This document shows positions 24,943 to 34,892 of a stretch of 46,791 bases of DNA, one piece after another. The notes beneath the pieces were generated by a model that was given only the letters and a program-made list of their open reading frames with translations, made no database searches and was not told the DNA's origin. Location: contig NZ_JAECRZ010000003.1 in assembly GCF_016019955.1 (NCBI RefSeq), positions 1 to 46,791 on the forward strand. Reading direction: 5' to 3'. The stretch is from Thiosulfatihalobacter marinus (GTDB taxonomy: Bacteria > Pseudomonadota > Alphaproteobacteria > Rhodobacterales > Rhodobacteraceae). The stretch's first letter is position 1. Each line of letters begins with the position of its first letter. A program made the translations under genes and the position numbers.

Positions 24943-26328
24943 TCACAGGCGAAACCGCATCACGATACGTTTCGTGCCGCGCTGCACGTCCAGCGTAAGC
25001 CGCTGACGCGCCGCGCGCAAAGCCCGATCTGCCGCCCTGGGGGTGTCAACCGTTTCTCCGTCAATAGCGCGCAGCACATCGCCGGGCGCCAGACCAAGCC
25101 GCGCGCCCACCTCGCCCGGGGCCTCGACAACCACCCCCTCAAGGCTCAACGGCAACCCGTACTGCCCCAACACCGCCGGGTTGATCCGCGACAGCACCAT
25201 CCCCGGTATCGCCGCGCGACGCCCGGTCTCGACCGTGTCGCGCGGCGGCGTTTCCGGCGCCACGTCCATGCGTACCCGGCGCGTTTGCGGCGCGCCGTCG
25301 CGCACCATCAACACATCCGCCTCGGTGCCCAGCCCGGCCACCGACATGCGATAGATCATCTCCGAAGGTGTGTTGACCGGCTCGCCGTCCACTTCCAGGA
25401 TCACGTCGCCCGGTTGGAACCCGGCCGTCTTGAACGGGCTTTCGCGATGCAACTCGGAAATCACGATGCCGCCGGGACGCTCCAGCCCAAGCCCAGGGGC
25501 CATATCCGCATCGACGGGTTGGCCGAACATACCGGCCCAGGGGCGCTGAAACGCATCGCGCCCGTCGCGCGCCTGCGTCATGAACTGCGCCACAAGCCTG
25601 GACGGGATGGCGAAACCGATGCCGTTGGACCCGCCCGACCGGGTCAGGATCGAGGTGTTGATCCCGATCAACGCGCCATTCACGTCAATCAGCGCCCCCC
25701 CGGAATTGCCCGGATTGATCGGCGCGTCGGTTTGCAGGAAATAGCCGCGCGCATTGCCGGTTGCCACGCCCGACCGGGCCAGGCCCGACACGATGCCGCT
25801 GCTCACGGTCTGTCCAACACCGAACGGGTTGCCAATGGCCAGCACCAGTTCCCCCACCTCCACGGTGTCGCTGTCACGCAAACGCAGAAAGGGCATGTCC
25901 CTGGCGTCTTCAAGTTGCAGGATCGCAAGGTCGCTTTCCTCGTCCGCCAGCAACACCCTTGCGGAAAACTCGCGCCGATCGTTCAACTGAACCCGGATAT
26001 CCGTGGACAGCTTCACGACGTGATAATTCGACACCACGATCCCGTCTTCTGAAAGAATCACGCCGGACCCAAGCGAATTTTGCACCTTTGGCCGGGCATC
26101 GGCGAAATCGCGGAACAGGCTCTCAAAGAACGGATCGCCCTGAAACGGGCTGGAGCGCACATTGACCACCCGCTTGGCATAGATGTTCACCACCGCCGGG
26201 GCCGCGTCCTTCACCAGCGGTGCGAATCCCAGCGAAATCTCGGCCTGGCTTTGCGGCACCCTTGTCTGGCTTGCCCCGATGACGGGCAACAAAGACAGAA
26301 TCAGAACGGTCAGAATGGTGCGCAACAT
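24943..26328 (-). CDS. periplasmic serine protease of the HtrA/DegP family
   Basis: A 461-residue trypsin-like protease with a signal peptide (about 1-19), a protease domain with the triad His103 (NYHVV), Asp133 (ESDLAIL) and Ser209 (PGNSGG), then two PDZ domains (about 265-355 and 375-455). HtrA proteins degrade misfolded envelope proteins. ATG 26328 starts the signal peptide and has GAGGAG just upstream. A promoter-like pair at 26352-26380 precedes it, after the ribosomal operon terminator. I leave the symbol blank because DegP, DegQ and MucD cannot be separated here. Confidence 0.93.
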   Translation of the reverse strand: MLRTILTVLILSLLPVIGASQTRVPQSQAEISLGFAPLVKDAAPAVVNIYAKRVVNVRSSPFQGDPFFESLFRDFADARPKVQNSLGSGVILSEDGIVVSNYHVVKLSTDIRVQLNDRREFSARVLLADEESDLAILQLEDARDMPFLRLRDSDTVEVGELVLAIGNPFGVGQTVSSGIVSGLARSGVATGNARGYFLQTDAPINPGNSGGALIDVNGALIGINTSILTRSGGSNGIGFAIPSRLVAQFMTQARDGRDAFQRPWAGMFGQPVDADMAPGLGLERPGGIVISELHRESPFKTAGFQPGDVILEVDGEPVNTPSEMIYRMSVAGLGTEADVLMVRDGAPQTRRVRMDVAPETPPRDTVETGRRAAIPGMVLSRINPAVLGQYGLPLSLEGVVVEAPGEVGARLGLAPGDVLRAIDGETVDTPRAADRALRAARQRLTLDVQRGTKRIVMRFRL

Positions 26329-26351
26329 GACAACTCCTCGGCTTTGGCGTT

Positions 26352-26380
26352 GATATGCAAAGCCAGTCCCGGTTTTGCAA
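26352..26380 (-). promoter_or_regulatory. possible promoter for the htrA-like unit
   Basis: On the minus strand TTGCAA (26380-26375) and CATATC (26357-26352) are separated by 17 bases, about 25 bases before the start codon. The match is moderate, but the position between the terminator and the gene is right. Confidence 0.55.
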
Positions 26381-26415
26381 GCCACGCGGGCGAAACCGCG
26401 CCATGGCCACAGCCA

Positions 26416-26448
26416 AAGAAAAACCCCCGCCTGACGGGCAGGCGGGGG
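26416..26448 (-). terminator. intrinsic terminator of the ribosomal alpha operon
   Basis: On the minus strand a perfect 10-base stem (26448-26439 with 26433-26424, CCCCCGCCTG/CAGGCGGGGG) is followed by TTTTTCTTT. It begins 27 bases after the rplQ stop, so it ends the long ribosomal transcript and separates it from htrA. Confidence 0.9.
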
Positions 26449-26475
26449 CAGTTCAACGGGCATGGCCCGAGGGAA

Positions 26476-26901
26476 TTATTCGTCGTCAGCCGCCGCTTCT
26501 TCGGCTGCCATGCGGGCCTTGTCGCCGGCGCCCTTGGCGTCCAGGTCACGGTCCACGAATTCGATGATCGCCATCGGCGCCATGTCACCATAGCGGAAAC
26601 CGGCCTTCAGAATACGGATATAGCCACCGGGACGCTCGGCATAGCGCGGACCCAGAACGTCAAAAAGTTTGGCGACATACTGATCTTCCTTCAGGCGCGA
26701 TGCAGCCAGACGGCGCGAGTGCAGATCACCCTTTTTGGCCAGCGTGATCAATTTTTCAACGATCGGGCGCAGTTCCTTGGCCTTGGGCAGGGTTGTCTTG
26801 ATCTGCTCGTGTTCGATCAACGAGCCCGCCATGTTCGAAAACAGGGCCTTGCGGTGTTCGTGGGTGCGGTTCAGGCGGCGATAGCCACGTTTATGACGCA
26901 T
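26476..26901 (-). CDS. rplQ: 50S ribosomal protein L17
   Basis: A 141-residue protein opening [20 protein letters not shown], the invariant L17 start, followed by [14 protein letters not shown] and GGYIRILK. The C-terminus is extended by an Ala/Glu/Asp-rich tail (AEEAAADDE), common in alphaproteobacteria. It is the last gene of the operon after rpoA, with an intrinsic terminator right after it. Confidence 0.98.
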   Translation of the reverse strand: MRHKRGYRRLNRTHEHRKALFSNMAGSLIEHEQIKTTLPKAKELRPIVEKLITLAKKGDLHSRRLAASRLKEDQYVAKLFDVLGPRYAERPGGYIRILKAGFRYGDMAPMAIIEFVDRDLDAKGAGDKARMAAEEAAADDE

Positions 26902-27021
26902 GAGTCTTACTCCGATATTTGCCCTCTACGGGCGATTTTGCTTTGTCTGGCCGGCGATGCGTGTCACCGGCTCTCCTTGGGGCAGGCTTGCCCATATTGT
27001 CCCCGGCACGTCCGGGCATTG

Positions 27022-27045
27022 GAAGACTCCTTAGAAGGAGTCTTC
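27022..27045 (-). promoter_or_regulatory. perfect hairpin spanning the rpoA stop codon
   Basis: GAAGACTCC (27022-27030) and GGAGTCTTC (27037-27045) form a 9-base perfect stem. The six-base loop contains the rpoA stop codon (TAA, 27033-27031). There is no T-run. It could pause ribosomes or polymerase, or mark an RNA-processing site between rpoA and rplQ. Confidence 0.6.
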
Positions 27046-28047
27046 GAATTTCTTGGCCAGATCCTCGATATTGTCCGGCGGCCAGTCCTCGACATCCATG
27101 CCAAGGTGCAGACCCATGCCCGACAACACTTCCTTGATCTCGTTCAGCGATTTGCGGCCAAAGTTCGGGGTGCGCAGCATCTCGGCTTCGGTTTTCTGAA
27201 TCAGATCGCCGATATAAACGATGTTGTCGTTCTTCAGGCAGTTGGCCGAACGCACCGACAGTTCCAGCTCGTCCACCTTCTTCAGCAGCAGCGGGTTGAA
27301 TTCCAGGCCGTCATCTTCTTCCTGGCGGCCAGCCGATTCCGGCTCTTCAAAGTTCACGAAGATGCTCAGCTGGTCCTGAAGGATACGCGCAGCATAGGCC
27401 ACCGCATCTTCCGGCGTGACCGACCCGTCCGTGTCAACCTTCATGGTCAGCTTGTCATAGTCCAGCACCTGGCCCTCGCGGGTGGGCTGCACGTCATAGC
27501 TGACCTTCTTGACCGGCGAATAGATCGCGTCGATCGGGATCAGACCGATGGGCGCGTCTTCCGGCTTGTTCTTGTCAGCCGACACATAGCCCTTGCCGGT
27601 GTTGACGGTCAGTTCCATGTACAGATCCGCGCCATCGTCGAGGTGACAGATCACGTGCTCCTTGTTCAGCACCTCGATACCAGCGCTGTCACTGATATCG
27701 CCAGCCGTCACTTCGCCCGGCCCCTTGGCATTGATCGACAGGCGCTTGGGCCCTTCGACTTCCATGCGCAGGCTCACGCCCTTGAGGTTCAGGATGATGT
27801 CGGTCACATCCTCGCGCACACCGGCGACCGAGGAAAACTCGTGCAACACGTTGTCAATCTGTACGCTGGTGATGGCCGCGCCTTGCAGGCTCGACATCAA
27901 GACGCGGCGCAGCGCGTTGCCCAGGGTCAGACCAAAGCCACGTTCCAGCGGTTCAGCCACAACCGTGGCCTGTCGCGCGGGATCATTGCCCGGCTTCACT
28001 TCCAGCTGGGTCGGCTTGATCAATTCTGCCCAATTCTTGTGGATCAT
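27031..28047 (-). CDS. rpoA: DNA-directed RNA polymerase subunit alpha
   Basis: This 338-residue subunit scaffolds RNA polymerase assembly. The N-terminal domain has [22 protein letters not shown]; the C-terminal domain (about 250-320) has [16 protein letters not shown] and [13 protein letters not shown], which bind UP elements and activators. ATG 28047 starts [12 protein letters not shown] with GGAGGG just upstream. It follows rpsK by 113 bases. Its stop codon lies in the loop of a perfect hairpin. Confidence 0.98.
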   Translation of the reverse strand: MIHKNWAELIKPTQLEVKPGNDPARQATVVAEPLERGFGLTLGNALRRVLMSSLQGAAITSVQIDNVLHEFSSVAGVREDVTDIILNLKGVSLRMEVEGPKRLSINAKGPGEVTAGDISDSAGIEVLNKEHVICHLDDGADLYMELTVNTGKGYVSADKNKPEDAPIGLIPIDAIYSPVKKVSYDVQPTREGQVLDYDKLTMKVDTDGSVTPEDAVAYAARILQDQLSIFVNFEEPESAGRQEEDDGLEFNPLLLKKVDELELSVRSANCLKNDNIVYIGDLIQKTEAEMLRTPNFGRKSLNEIKEVLSGMGLHLGMDVEDWPPDNIEDLAKKFEDSF

Positions 28048-28160
28048 GCGTCCCTCCATTCTTGCCTGTCTCCCATGTCCAAAAGAGCCAGACGCCCGAG
28101 GTTTCAAAACGACGAACTGGGGCCGTGCAGAACACGCGGCCCCAGCGGTAAAATTCGTAC

Positions 28161-28550
28161 TTAGACGCGGCGGCGCTTTGGCGGGCGGCAGCCGTTATGC
28201 GCGATCGGGGTCACATCACGGATCGAGGTGATGTTGAAGCCAACCGCGGCCAGGGCGCGCAGCGCCGATTCACGGCCCGAACCCGGGCCCTGAACTTCGA
28301 CTTCAAGCGTCTTGACGCCGTGTTCCTGAGCCTTCTTGCCCGCATCTTCCGCAGCCATCTGAGCGGCGTAAGGCGTCGATTTCCGCGATCCCTTAAAACC
28401 CATCGTGCCAGCCGACGACCACGAGATCGCGTTGCCCTGCACATCCGAGATCAGGATCTTGGTGTTGTTGAACGAAGAGTTCACATGCGCCACACCGGTG
28501 GCGATATTCTTGCGCTCTTTACGCTTGGTGCGTGTCTTGTCGCGTGCCAT
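28161..28550 (-). CDS. rpsK: 30S ribosomal protein S11
   Basis: A 129-residue protein with [34 protein letters not shown] and the C-terminal [15 protein letters not shown] typical of S11, which lies on the platform of the small subunit. It follows rpsM by 15 bases and precedes rpoA, the normal alpha-operon order. rpsD is not in this operon, which is usual for alphaproteobacteria. Confidence 0.98.
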   Translation of the reverse strand: MARDKTRTKRKERKNIATGVAHVNSSFNNTKILISDVQGNAISWSSAGTMGFKGSRKSTPYAAQMAAEDAGKKAQEHGVKTLEVEVQGPGSGRESALRALAAVGFNITSIRDVTPIAHNGCRPPKRRRV

Positions 28551-28565
28551 TGATCGAACCCTCCC

Positions 28566-28934
28566 TTACTTCTTCTTGCCGGCGATCGGCTTGGCCGGGC
28601 CCTTGCGGGTACGGGCGTTGGTGTGGGTACGCTGACCGCGAACCGGCAGGTTACGGCGATGGCGCAGGCCACGGTAGCAACCCAGGTCCATCAGGCGCTT
28701 GATGTTCATCTGCACTTCGCGGCGCAGGTCGCCTTCGACGGTGTAATTCGCGTCGATATGCTCGCGGATGGCCAGCACTTCGGCATCGCTCAGTTCGTTC
28801 ACACGACGGGTTGCGTCGATGTTCACGGACGAACAGATTTCCTTGGCCGACGAGGGGCCAATTCCGGTGATATAAGTCAGGGCGATCGGGACCCGTTTGT
28901 GGGTCGGGATGTTAACGCCGGCAATACGTGCCAC
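28566..28934 (-). CDS. rpsM: 30S ribosomal protein S13 (GTG start)
   Basis: A 122-residue protein with [53 protein letters not shown] and a lysine-rich C-terminal tail; S13 contacts the P-site tRNA. The start codon is GTG (28934-28932), with AAAGGAA upstream. No rpmJ (L36) lies upstream, where it occurs in many bacteria. The 192-base gap before it contains a hairpin at 28957-28976. Confidence 0.98.
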   Translation of the reverse strand: MARIAGVNIPTHKRVPIALTYITGIGPSSAKEICSSVNIDATRRVNELSDAEVLAIREHIDANYTVEGDLRREVQMNIKRLMDLGCYRGLRHRRNLPVRGQRTHTNARTRKGPAKPIAGKKK

Positions 28935-28956
28935 GTGTCACTTTCCTTTTCGTTGC

Positions 28957-28976
28957 GGTTCCGTAGTGCCGGAACC
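28957..28976. repeat. hairpin in the rpsM leader
   Basis: GGTTCCG (28957-28963) pairs with CGGAACC (28970-28976). A T-run (28977-28982) follows on the plus strand, the wrong side for a terminator of the minus-strand genes. It may be a leader structure for rpsM, or a stop for antisense transcripts. Confidence 0.5.
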
Positions 28977-29126
28977 TTTTTTCACAACGTAAGCCCGACG
29001 CGATTCGCGGCCGGGCCTCAGCTGATTCAGGTGGTCTTGCGTTGCGGGTGCGACCCGGCGCAATGTATGATTCTCTCTTCCGAGATGGTGCGGTTTATGG
29101 GCGATCCCGCAGGGTGTCAAGGCCCA

Positions 29127-29330
29127 TCATTCACACAGGCGCGCGCGTTCGTTTTCGTCCTGGATATACTGCGGCGCGTTTTTGTCCAGGCACGGGCTGA
29201 TGTACCGATTGAAATAGGATTGGAACCCCAATAGCCCCGCCAGGCTCAATACGCCGATGCTGCCAAAAACAAGCATCAGCCGCTTGCCTTTCCGGTTCAA
29301 CTTCTTCACCTCGGGTGCAGGGGATGTCAC
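29127..29330 (-). CDS. small single-span membrane protein, function unknown
   Basis: A 67-residue protein with a basic N-terminal stretch ([10 protein letters not shown]), one hydrophobic segment (about residues 18-37) and a short polar tail with two cysteines. The GTG start (29330) overlaps the adk stop as GTGA, so it is translated with adk. I do not recognise the family. The location between adk and rpsM suggests strong expression with the ribosomal genes. Confidence 0.7.
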   Translation of the reverse strand: MTSPAPEVKKLNRKGKRLMLVFGSIGVLSLAGLLGFQSYFNRYISPCLDKNAPQYIQDENERARLCE

Positions 29331-29964
29331 GTCAGGGCCGCCTCGATGCTTGCCTTCACCTCGTTGATCTCGCCCAGCCCGTTGACCGTGCGCAGATCCC
29401 CCTTGGCATAATAATAGCCGATCAGCGGCGACGTTTTCTTGTAATACTCCATCAACCGCTGCTTCAGGCTCTCTTCATTGTCATCCGCACGGCGCGAAAC
29501 CTGCGGGTTGTCACAGTTGACACAGCTGCCATCGGCGGGCCAGGGCTTGGTCTGGTCGTTATAGACCTCGCCGCAATTGCCACAGGTCGACCGGGCCGTG
29601 ATCCGCGCCACCAGCGCGTCATCGTCCACCTGCATCTCGATCACGGCATCAAGCCGCTCACCTTTTTCGGCAAGCAGATCGGCCAGCGCGTCGGCCTGTG
29701 GCAAAGTGCGCGGGAAGCCGTCAAAGATGAACCCGCCCCGCTTGTCACCTTCCAGCTTTTCGCGGATCAGGCCGATCACGATCTCATCCGTCACCAGATC
29801 GCCACGCGCCATGACCTCGGCCACCAGCCTGCCCATCGCGGTGCCGGACTCCTTGGCCTCGCGCAGCATGTCGCCGGTGCTCAGCTGGATCATGTTACGC
29901 TCTTCCACGAGAAAGCGCGCTTGCGTACCCTTTCCCGCGCCCGGCGGGCCAAGCAGAATGATGT

Positions 29965-29968
<4 letters not shown>
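29327..29968 (-). CDS. adk: adenylate kinase
   Basis: A 213-residue enzyme that interconverts ATP+AMP and 2 ADP. The P-loop is [11 protein letters not shown] (residues 7-17), [11 protein letters not shown] binds substrate, and the LID carries a four-cysteine zinc motif (CGNCGEVY and CVNC), unlike the E. coli enzyme. It overlaps the secY stop by four bases and the next small gene by four bases, so secY, adk and the small protein form a coupled chain. Confidence 0.97.
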
Positions 29969-31326
<1,358 letters not shown>

Positions 31327-31346
31327 GCGGTTCTCTCTTGGACTGG

Positions 31347-31384
31347 AAACGCCGCCAGAACCGTTTTCCGGTCAGGCGGCGTTT
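31347..31384 (-). terminator. hairpin between rplO and secY
   Basis: AAACGCCGCC (31347-31356) pairs with GGCGGCGTTT (31375-31384), a perfect 10-base stem with a further pairing inside the loop. The T-run is short. It probably reduces, rather than stops, transcription into secY. Confidence 0.55.
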
Positions 31385-31433
31385 GGAAAACTTGCTAGGG
31401 TATGTAAGCGGATGCGGACCCGCTCACAACCAC

Positions 31434-31907
31434 TTATTCAGACGCTGGCGCGGTTTTGACCGACAGCGAGCCGCCTGCTTTTTCCACGGCCGCGATTGCA
31501 GACTTGGATGCACCGGTCACTTCAATGGTCAGCTTGGAGGTCACGTCACCCTTGGCCAGCACGCGGACACCGTCCAGCTTGCGGCGCACGAGCCCGCTGG
31601 AAATCAGCGCGTCCTCGGTCACGGTTTCGTCGGCATTCAGCTTGCCGGCGTCGATGAATTTCTGGATCAGGCCCAGGTTGACCACGGCGAATGCCTTGCG
31701 GTTGGGCTTGTTGAAGCCGCGCTTGGGCAGACGCTGATACAGCGGCATCTGGCCGCCTTCATAGCCGTTGATGGCCACACCCGAACGGGATTTCTGGCCC
31801 TTGATACCGCGGCCACCCATCTTGCCCTTGCCAGAGCCGGGGCCACGTCCAACGCGCGTGCGTTTCTTGGTTGCGCCGGGATTGTCGCGCAGTTCGTGCA
31901 GTTTCAT
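31434..31907 (-). CDS. rplO: 50S ribosomal protein L15
   Basis: A 157-residue protein with [29 protein letters not shown] and [17 protein letters not shown], typical of L15, an early-assembly protein of the large subunit. ATG 31907 has AGGAG about 10 bases upstream. It is the first gene after the DUF1127 break and has its own promoter (32005-32033) and a leader of about 90 bases. Confidence 0.97.
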   Translation of the reverse strand: MKLHELRDNPGATKKRTRVGRGPGSGKGKMGGRGIKGQKSRSGVAINGYEGGQMPLYQRLPKRGFNKPNRKAFAVVNLGLIQKFIDAGKLNADETVTEDALISSGLVRRKLDGVRVLAKGDVTSKLTIEVTGASKSAIAAVEKAGGSLSVKTAPASE

Positions 31908-32004
31908 GTCGCTTCTCCTATGCCGGATGTGGCCCCCGAAGCGTAACGGACCAACCACGGCGTTTCTTGATTTTGATTCTGCGGCCACATGGGGCCACCG
32001 GGGG

Positions 32005-32033
32005 CGTATAGACCTTCGACCCTGACGACGCAA
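32005..32033 (-). promoter_or_regulatory. promoter restarting the rplO-secY-adk-rpsM-rpsK-rpoA-rplQ module
   Basis: Minus strand: TTGCGT (32033-32028), a 17-base spacer and TATACG (32010-32005). It lies between the DUF1127 terminator and rplO, with a leader of about 90 bases. Confidence 0.6.
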
Positions 32034-32063
32034 GCCATTCCCGCGCCACCCTGTCCCGGAACG

Positions 32064-32092
32064 AAAAACGCCCCCGTCCAGCGACAGGGGCG
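32064..32092 (-). terminator. intrinsic terminator of the DUF1127 gene
   Basis: On the minus strand GACAGGGGCG/CGCCCCCGTC (32092-32069) forms a 10-base stem with one wobble pair and a four-base loop, followed by TTTTT. It begins 36 bases after the stop codon. Confidence 0.85.
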
Positions 32093-32127
32093 CTTGCGCA
32101 GCCAACCGGGATCAGGCCCCGAGGCGC

Positions 32128-32334
32128 TTACCTTCCGGCAACCTGGGCACAGGTTGTTTCCAGGTCACACCGGCGCAGACCGATATCGGCCAGTTCACGG
32201 TTGGTCAGGCGTGAAAGCTCACGGTAGGTCCGGCGATAGGCCGCACGCTGGGCAGCGTTCTCGCGCAGGGTTTCAACAAATGCCCGAAGGCGTTCGACGA
32301 CGCCATAAGGCGCGTGTGTGGTTGTATATGCCAT
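32128..32334 (-). CDS. DUF1127 small protein inserted between rpmD and rplO
   Basis: A 68-residue basic protein. The C-terminal half, RRTYRELSRLTNRELADIGLRRCDLE, is the DUF1127 (YjiS-like) motif. An established relative, CcaF1 of Rhodobacter sphaeroides, binds RNA and is tied to stress responses. I chose ATG 32334, since GGA lies nine bases upstream; ATG 32340 two codons earlier is too close to it. The gene has its own promoter (32410-32438) and terminator (32064-32092), so it is a separate unit cutting the spc operon. Confidence 0.88.
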   Translation of the reverse strand: MAYTTTHAPYGVVERLRAFVETLRENAAQRAAYRRTYRELSRLTNRELADIGLRRCDLETTCAQVAGR

Positions 32335-32409
32335 TTTCATGTTCCTTTCGGCGGTCCGGGGACCAGGTCAACCCGGGCAATCAGTCTTGTCGTCTTGAAC
32401 GACCAAGCT

Positions 32410-32438
32410 CAGATAGGGGCGCCGCCGCGCCGCGGCAA
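32410..32438 (-). promoter_or_regulatory. promoter of the DUF1127 gene
   Basis: Minus strand: TTGCCG (32438-32433), a 17-base GC-only spacer that is nearly palindromic, and TATCTG (32415-32410). The leader to ATG 32334 is about 70 bases. The rest of the 287-base gap (32341-32627) holds this promoter and the rpmD terminator, with no other gene visible. Confidence 0.55.
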
Positions 32439-32569
32439 GCGATGACCCGTCAAACCCGTCATGCAGCCAATGCATGGCATCCTCATTCCTGCCACAACGT
32501 GCTGCGCAGCCCCGGGCAGAGATGGCCATTCCGCAACCGGGCTGCCTTTCTAACTCATTGGCCGTCGAC

Positions 32570-32600
32570 AAAAAGACGCCCCGCAGTTTTCTGCGGGGCG
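32570..32600 (-). terminator. intrinsic terminator after rpmD
   Basis: On the minus strand CGCCCCGCAG (32600-32591) and CTGCGGGGCG (32586-32577) form a perfect 10-base stem with loop AAAA, then TCTTTTT. It lies 28 bases after the rpmD stop and ends the rpmC-rpmD module. Confidence 0.9.
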
Positions 32601-32627
32601 TTTCAATGCTCTACCGTTGAAATGGGC

Positions 32628-32816
32628 TCAGCCCTTTTCTTCGATGATCTCTACCAGATGCGGGATCTTGTTGATCATGCCGCGCACCGACGGCGTGTCT
32701 TCCAGTTCGCGGGTCCGGTTCATCTTGTTCAGGCCCAGGCCGATCAGCGTGGCACGCTGGTCCTGAGGGCGACGGATCGGGCTGCCGACCTGTTTCACAA
32801 CGATGGTTTTTGCCAT
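32628..32816 (-). CDS. rpmD: 50S ribosomal protein L30
   Basis: A 62-residue protein with [39 protein letters not shown], the full short-form L30 pattern. It follows rpsE by 13 bases. In most bacteria rplO is next. Here a terminator and an unrelated gene intervene. Confidence 0.97.
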   Translation of the reverse strand: MAKTIVVKQVGSPIRRPQDQRATLIGLGLNKMNRTRELEDTPSVRGMINKIPHLVEIIEEKG

Positions 32817-32829
32817 GTCTTGCTACTCC

Positions 32830-33399
32830 TTACGCTTCAGCCGCTTCGGGGGCCGGTGCATCTTCCTTGCGCAGGATATCAGCAACCTTCTTGCCCCGGC
32901 GGGCTGCCACGTGACGCGGGCTCGATTCTTTCTTGAGCCCGTCGATCGTGGCGCGGATCATGTTATAGGGGTTTTGCGATCCGATCGATTTCGAGACCAC
33001 GTCCTTGATGCCCAGCATCTCGAACACGGCACGCATCGGACCACCGGCGATGATCCCGGTTCCTTCCGGCGCGGTGCGCATGACCACTTTCCCGGCGCCA
33101 TGACGGCCTTCGATGTCGTGGTGCAGCGTGCGACCTTCGCGCAGCGGCACGCGAATCATCTGGCGCTTGGCCTGTTCGGTGGCCTTGCGAATGGCCTCGG
33201 GGACTTCTTTCGCCTTGCCCTTGCCAAAGCCGACACGGCCCTTCTGGTCGCCGACAACCACGAGCGCGGCAAAGCCAAAACGCTTACCACCCTTCACGGT
33301 TTTCGACACACGGTTGATCGCAACAAGACGATCGGCGAATTCCGGGGTTTCGTCTTCGCGGTTGCGGCCACGGCCCCGGCGGTTATCACGTTCTGCCAT
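32830..33399 (-). CDS. rpsE: 30S ribosomal protein S5
   Basis: A 189-residue protein with the S5 double-stranded RNA-binding segment ([35 protein letters not shown]) and [16 protein letters not shown]5 supports decoding fidelity. I take ATG 33399 (MAERDNRR) over ATG 33411. The C-terminus ends in an Ala/Glu/Pro-rich tail. An unusually long gap (175 bases) with palindromes precedes it. Confidence 0.97.
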   Translation of the reverse strand: MAERDNRRGRGRNREDETPEFADRLVAINRVSKTVKGGKRFGFAALVVVGDQKGRVGFGKGKAKEVPEAIRKATEQAKRQMIRVPLREGRTLHHDIEGRHGAGKVVMRTAPEGTGIIAGGPMRAVFEMLGIKDVVSKSIGSQNPYNMIRATIDGLKKESSPRHVAARRGKKVADILRKEDAPAPEAAEA

Positions 33400-33505
33400 T
33401 CGGCACTCCATTTGGTTTCGGCGCTTGCGCGCCTTGTTCGGTCAATCGCAGTGACCCGTATGGGCCCTCGATCATCGAGGCAGGGTTGGCTGCCTTCATG
33501 TTGCA

Positions 33506-33568
33506 GGGTGCGTGCATGCACGCACCCTACGGTGTTTCAGACGGTCGGGTGCGTGCATGCACACACCA
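33506..33568. repeat. two GTGCGTGCATGC palindromes between rplR and rpsE
   Basis: A perfect 22-base palindrome centred on TGCATGCA lies at 33506-33527. A second, slightly imperfect copy lies at 33547-33568. Between them is CTACGGTGTTTCAGACGGTC. The gap is otherwise non-coding. On RNA each copy would fold into a long stem. On DNA each is a symmetrical protein-binding candidate or an end-on repeat pair. Confidence 0.8.
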
Positions 33569-33574
33569 CCCCGG

Positions 33575-33934
33575 TCAGATCTTCAGTCCACCTTCACGCG
33601 CGGCGTCGGCCAAAGCCTTCACCTTGCCGTGAAAGAGGAATCCACCTCGGTCGAAATAGGCTTCTTCCACGCCGGCTTTCCTGGCGCGTTCGGCAATCGC
33701 GGCGCCCACCTTGGTGGCGGCCTCCACGTTGTTCTTGCCGACAACGCCCAGATCCTTTTCGAGCGTCGAGGCCGAAGCCAGGGTGACGCCGTTCACGTCG
33801 TCGATCAGCTGAACGCTGATGTTCTTGTTCGACCGGTGAACCGAAAGACGCGGACGCCCTGCGTTGACCTTGCGAAGCTTGTTCCGGACGCGCAGGCGGC
33901 GCTTTAGGAACAGTTCCCGTTTGCTGTTTGCCAT
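33575..33934 (-). CDS. rplR: 50S ribosomal protein L18
   Basis: A 119-residue protein with [39 protein letters not shown] and [27 protein letters not shown]18 carries 5S rRNA into the central protuberance. ATG 33934 (MANSKREL) fits the family start. It follows rplF by 11 bases. Confidence 0.97.
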   Translation of the reverse strand: MANSKRELFLKRRLRVRNKLRKVNAGRPRLSVHRSNKNISVQLIDDVNGVTLASASTLEKDLGVVGKNNVEAATKVGAAIAERARKAGVEEAYFDRGGFLFHGKVKALADAAREGGLKI

Positions 33935-33945
33935 CTGTCTGGTCC

Positions 33946-34479
33946 TTACTTCTTCTTGCCTTCCTTGCGGAAGATATACTCGTCGACATACTTGATGCCC
34001 TTGCCCTTGTAGGGCTCGGGCTTGCGCCATTCGCGGATATTGGCCGCGACCTGGCCGACAAGCTGTGGGTCTGTGCCTTCGACAATGATCTGCGTGGCTT
34101 TGGGTGCGGTTACGGTGATCCCGGCCGGCACTTCAAAGTTCACGTCATGGCTCAGGCCAAGCGCCAGCTTCAGGGTGTTGCCCTGCATCTGAGCACGATA
34201 GCCCACACCGTTGATCTCCAGCTCTTTCTTGAAGCCGGTCGTCACACCGGTCACCATGTTGGCGATCACGGTACGGGACATGCCCCATTGCTGGCGTGCG
34301 CGCTTGGAAGAACCGCGCGGCGTCACTTTCACAACGTTATCTTCCACGCTCAGCGTGACATCGTCGGTTGCCGTGAAGGACTGGGTGTCCTTCGGGCCTT
34401 TGATTTCGATGGTCTGGCCGGAGACAGAGGCAGTTACGCCGCTGGGCAGCTCGACCGGTTTTTTACCAATACGAGACAT
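33946..34479 (-). CDS. rplF: 50S ribosomal protein L6
   Basis: A 177-residue protein opening [15 protein letters not shown], with [21 protein letters not shown] and the C-terminal [26 protein letters not shown]. It sits near the factor-binding site of the large subunit. ATG 34479 has AAGGAGA upstream. Normal length, normal neighbours rpsH and rplR. Confidence 0.98.
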   Translation of the reverse strand: MSRIGKKPVELPSGVTASVSGQTIEIKGPKDTQSFTATDDVTLSVEDNVVKVTPRGSSKRARQQWGMSRTVIANMVTGVTTGFKKELEINGVGYRAQMQGNTLKLALGLSHDVNFEVPAGITVTAPKATQIIVEGTDPQLVGQVAANIREWRKPEPYKGKGIKYVDEYIFRKEGKKK

Positions 34480-34489
34480 AAAGCTCTCC

Positions 34490-34879
34490 TTAGAACACCG
34501 TGCAAAGCACTTCGCCGCCAACCTTGTTGGAGCGCGCGCTAGCATCCGACATCACACCCTTGGAGGTGGAGACAATCGACACGCCCAGGCCCTGACGGAC
34601 AGTGGGGATGTCATTGACGCCCATGTAGACGCGACGACCGGGTTTGGAAACCCGCTTGAGTTCGCGAATGACAGGGGTGCCCTCATAATACTTCAGGCTG
34701 ATTTCAAACGCCGGATGGCCGTTTTCATCTGCCTTCTCGTAGCCGCGGATGTAGCCTTCGTCGGCCAGCACATCCAGAACCCAGCCACGCAGCTTGGACG
34801 CCGGTGTCTTCACCGTCGACTTGCCGCGCATCTGGCCGTTGCGGATACGGGTCAGCATATCACCGATAGGATCGTTCAT
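34490..34879 (-). CDS. rpsH: 30S ribosomal protein S8
   Basis: A 129-residue protein with [37 protein letters not shown] and the C-terminal [23 protein letters not shown]8 binds helix 21 of 16S rRNA and in E. coli represses its own operon near rplE. I saw no clear copy of that regulatory site here. It follows rpsN by 13 bases. Confidence 0.98.
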   Translation of the reverse strand: MNDPIGDMLTRIRNGQMRGKSTVKTPASKLRGWVLDVLADEGYIRGYEKADENGHPAFEISLKYYEGTPVIRELKRVSKPGRRVYMGVNDIPTVRQGLGVSIVSTSKGVMSDASARSNKVGGEVLCTVF

Positions 34880-34892
34880 GTCTTAACCCTCC

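Noticed and set aside
26080..28164. A 694-codon plus-strand open frame over htrA, rplQ and rpoA
   Set aside because: It runs antisense to three certain genes and crosses the rplQ terminator. It has no recognisable domain.
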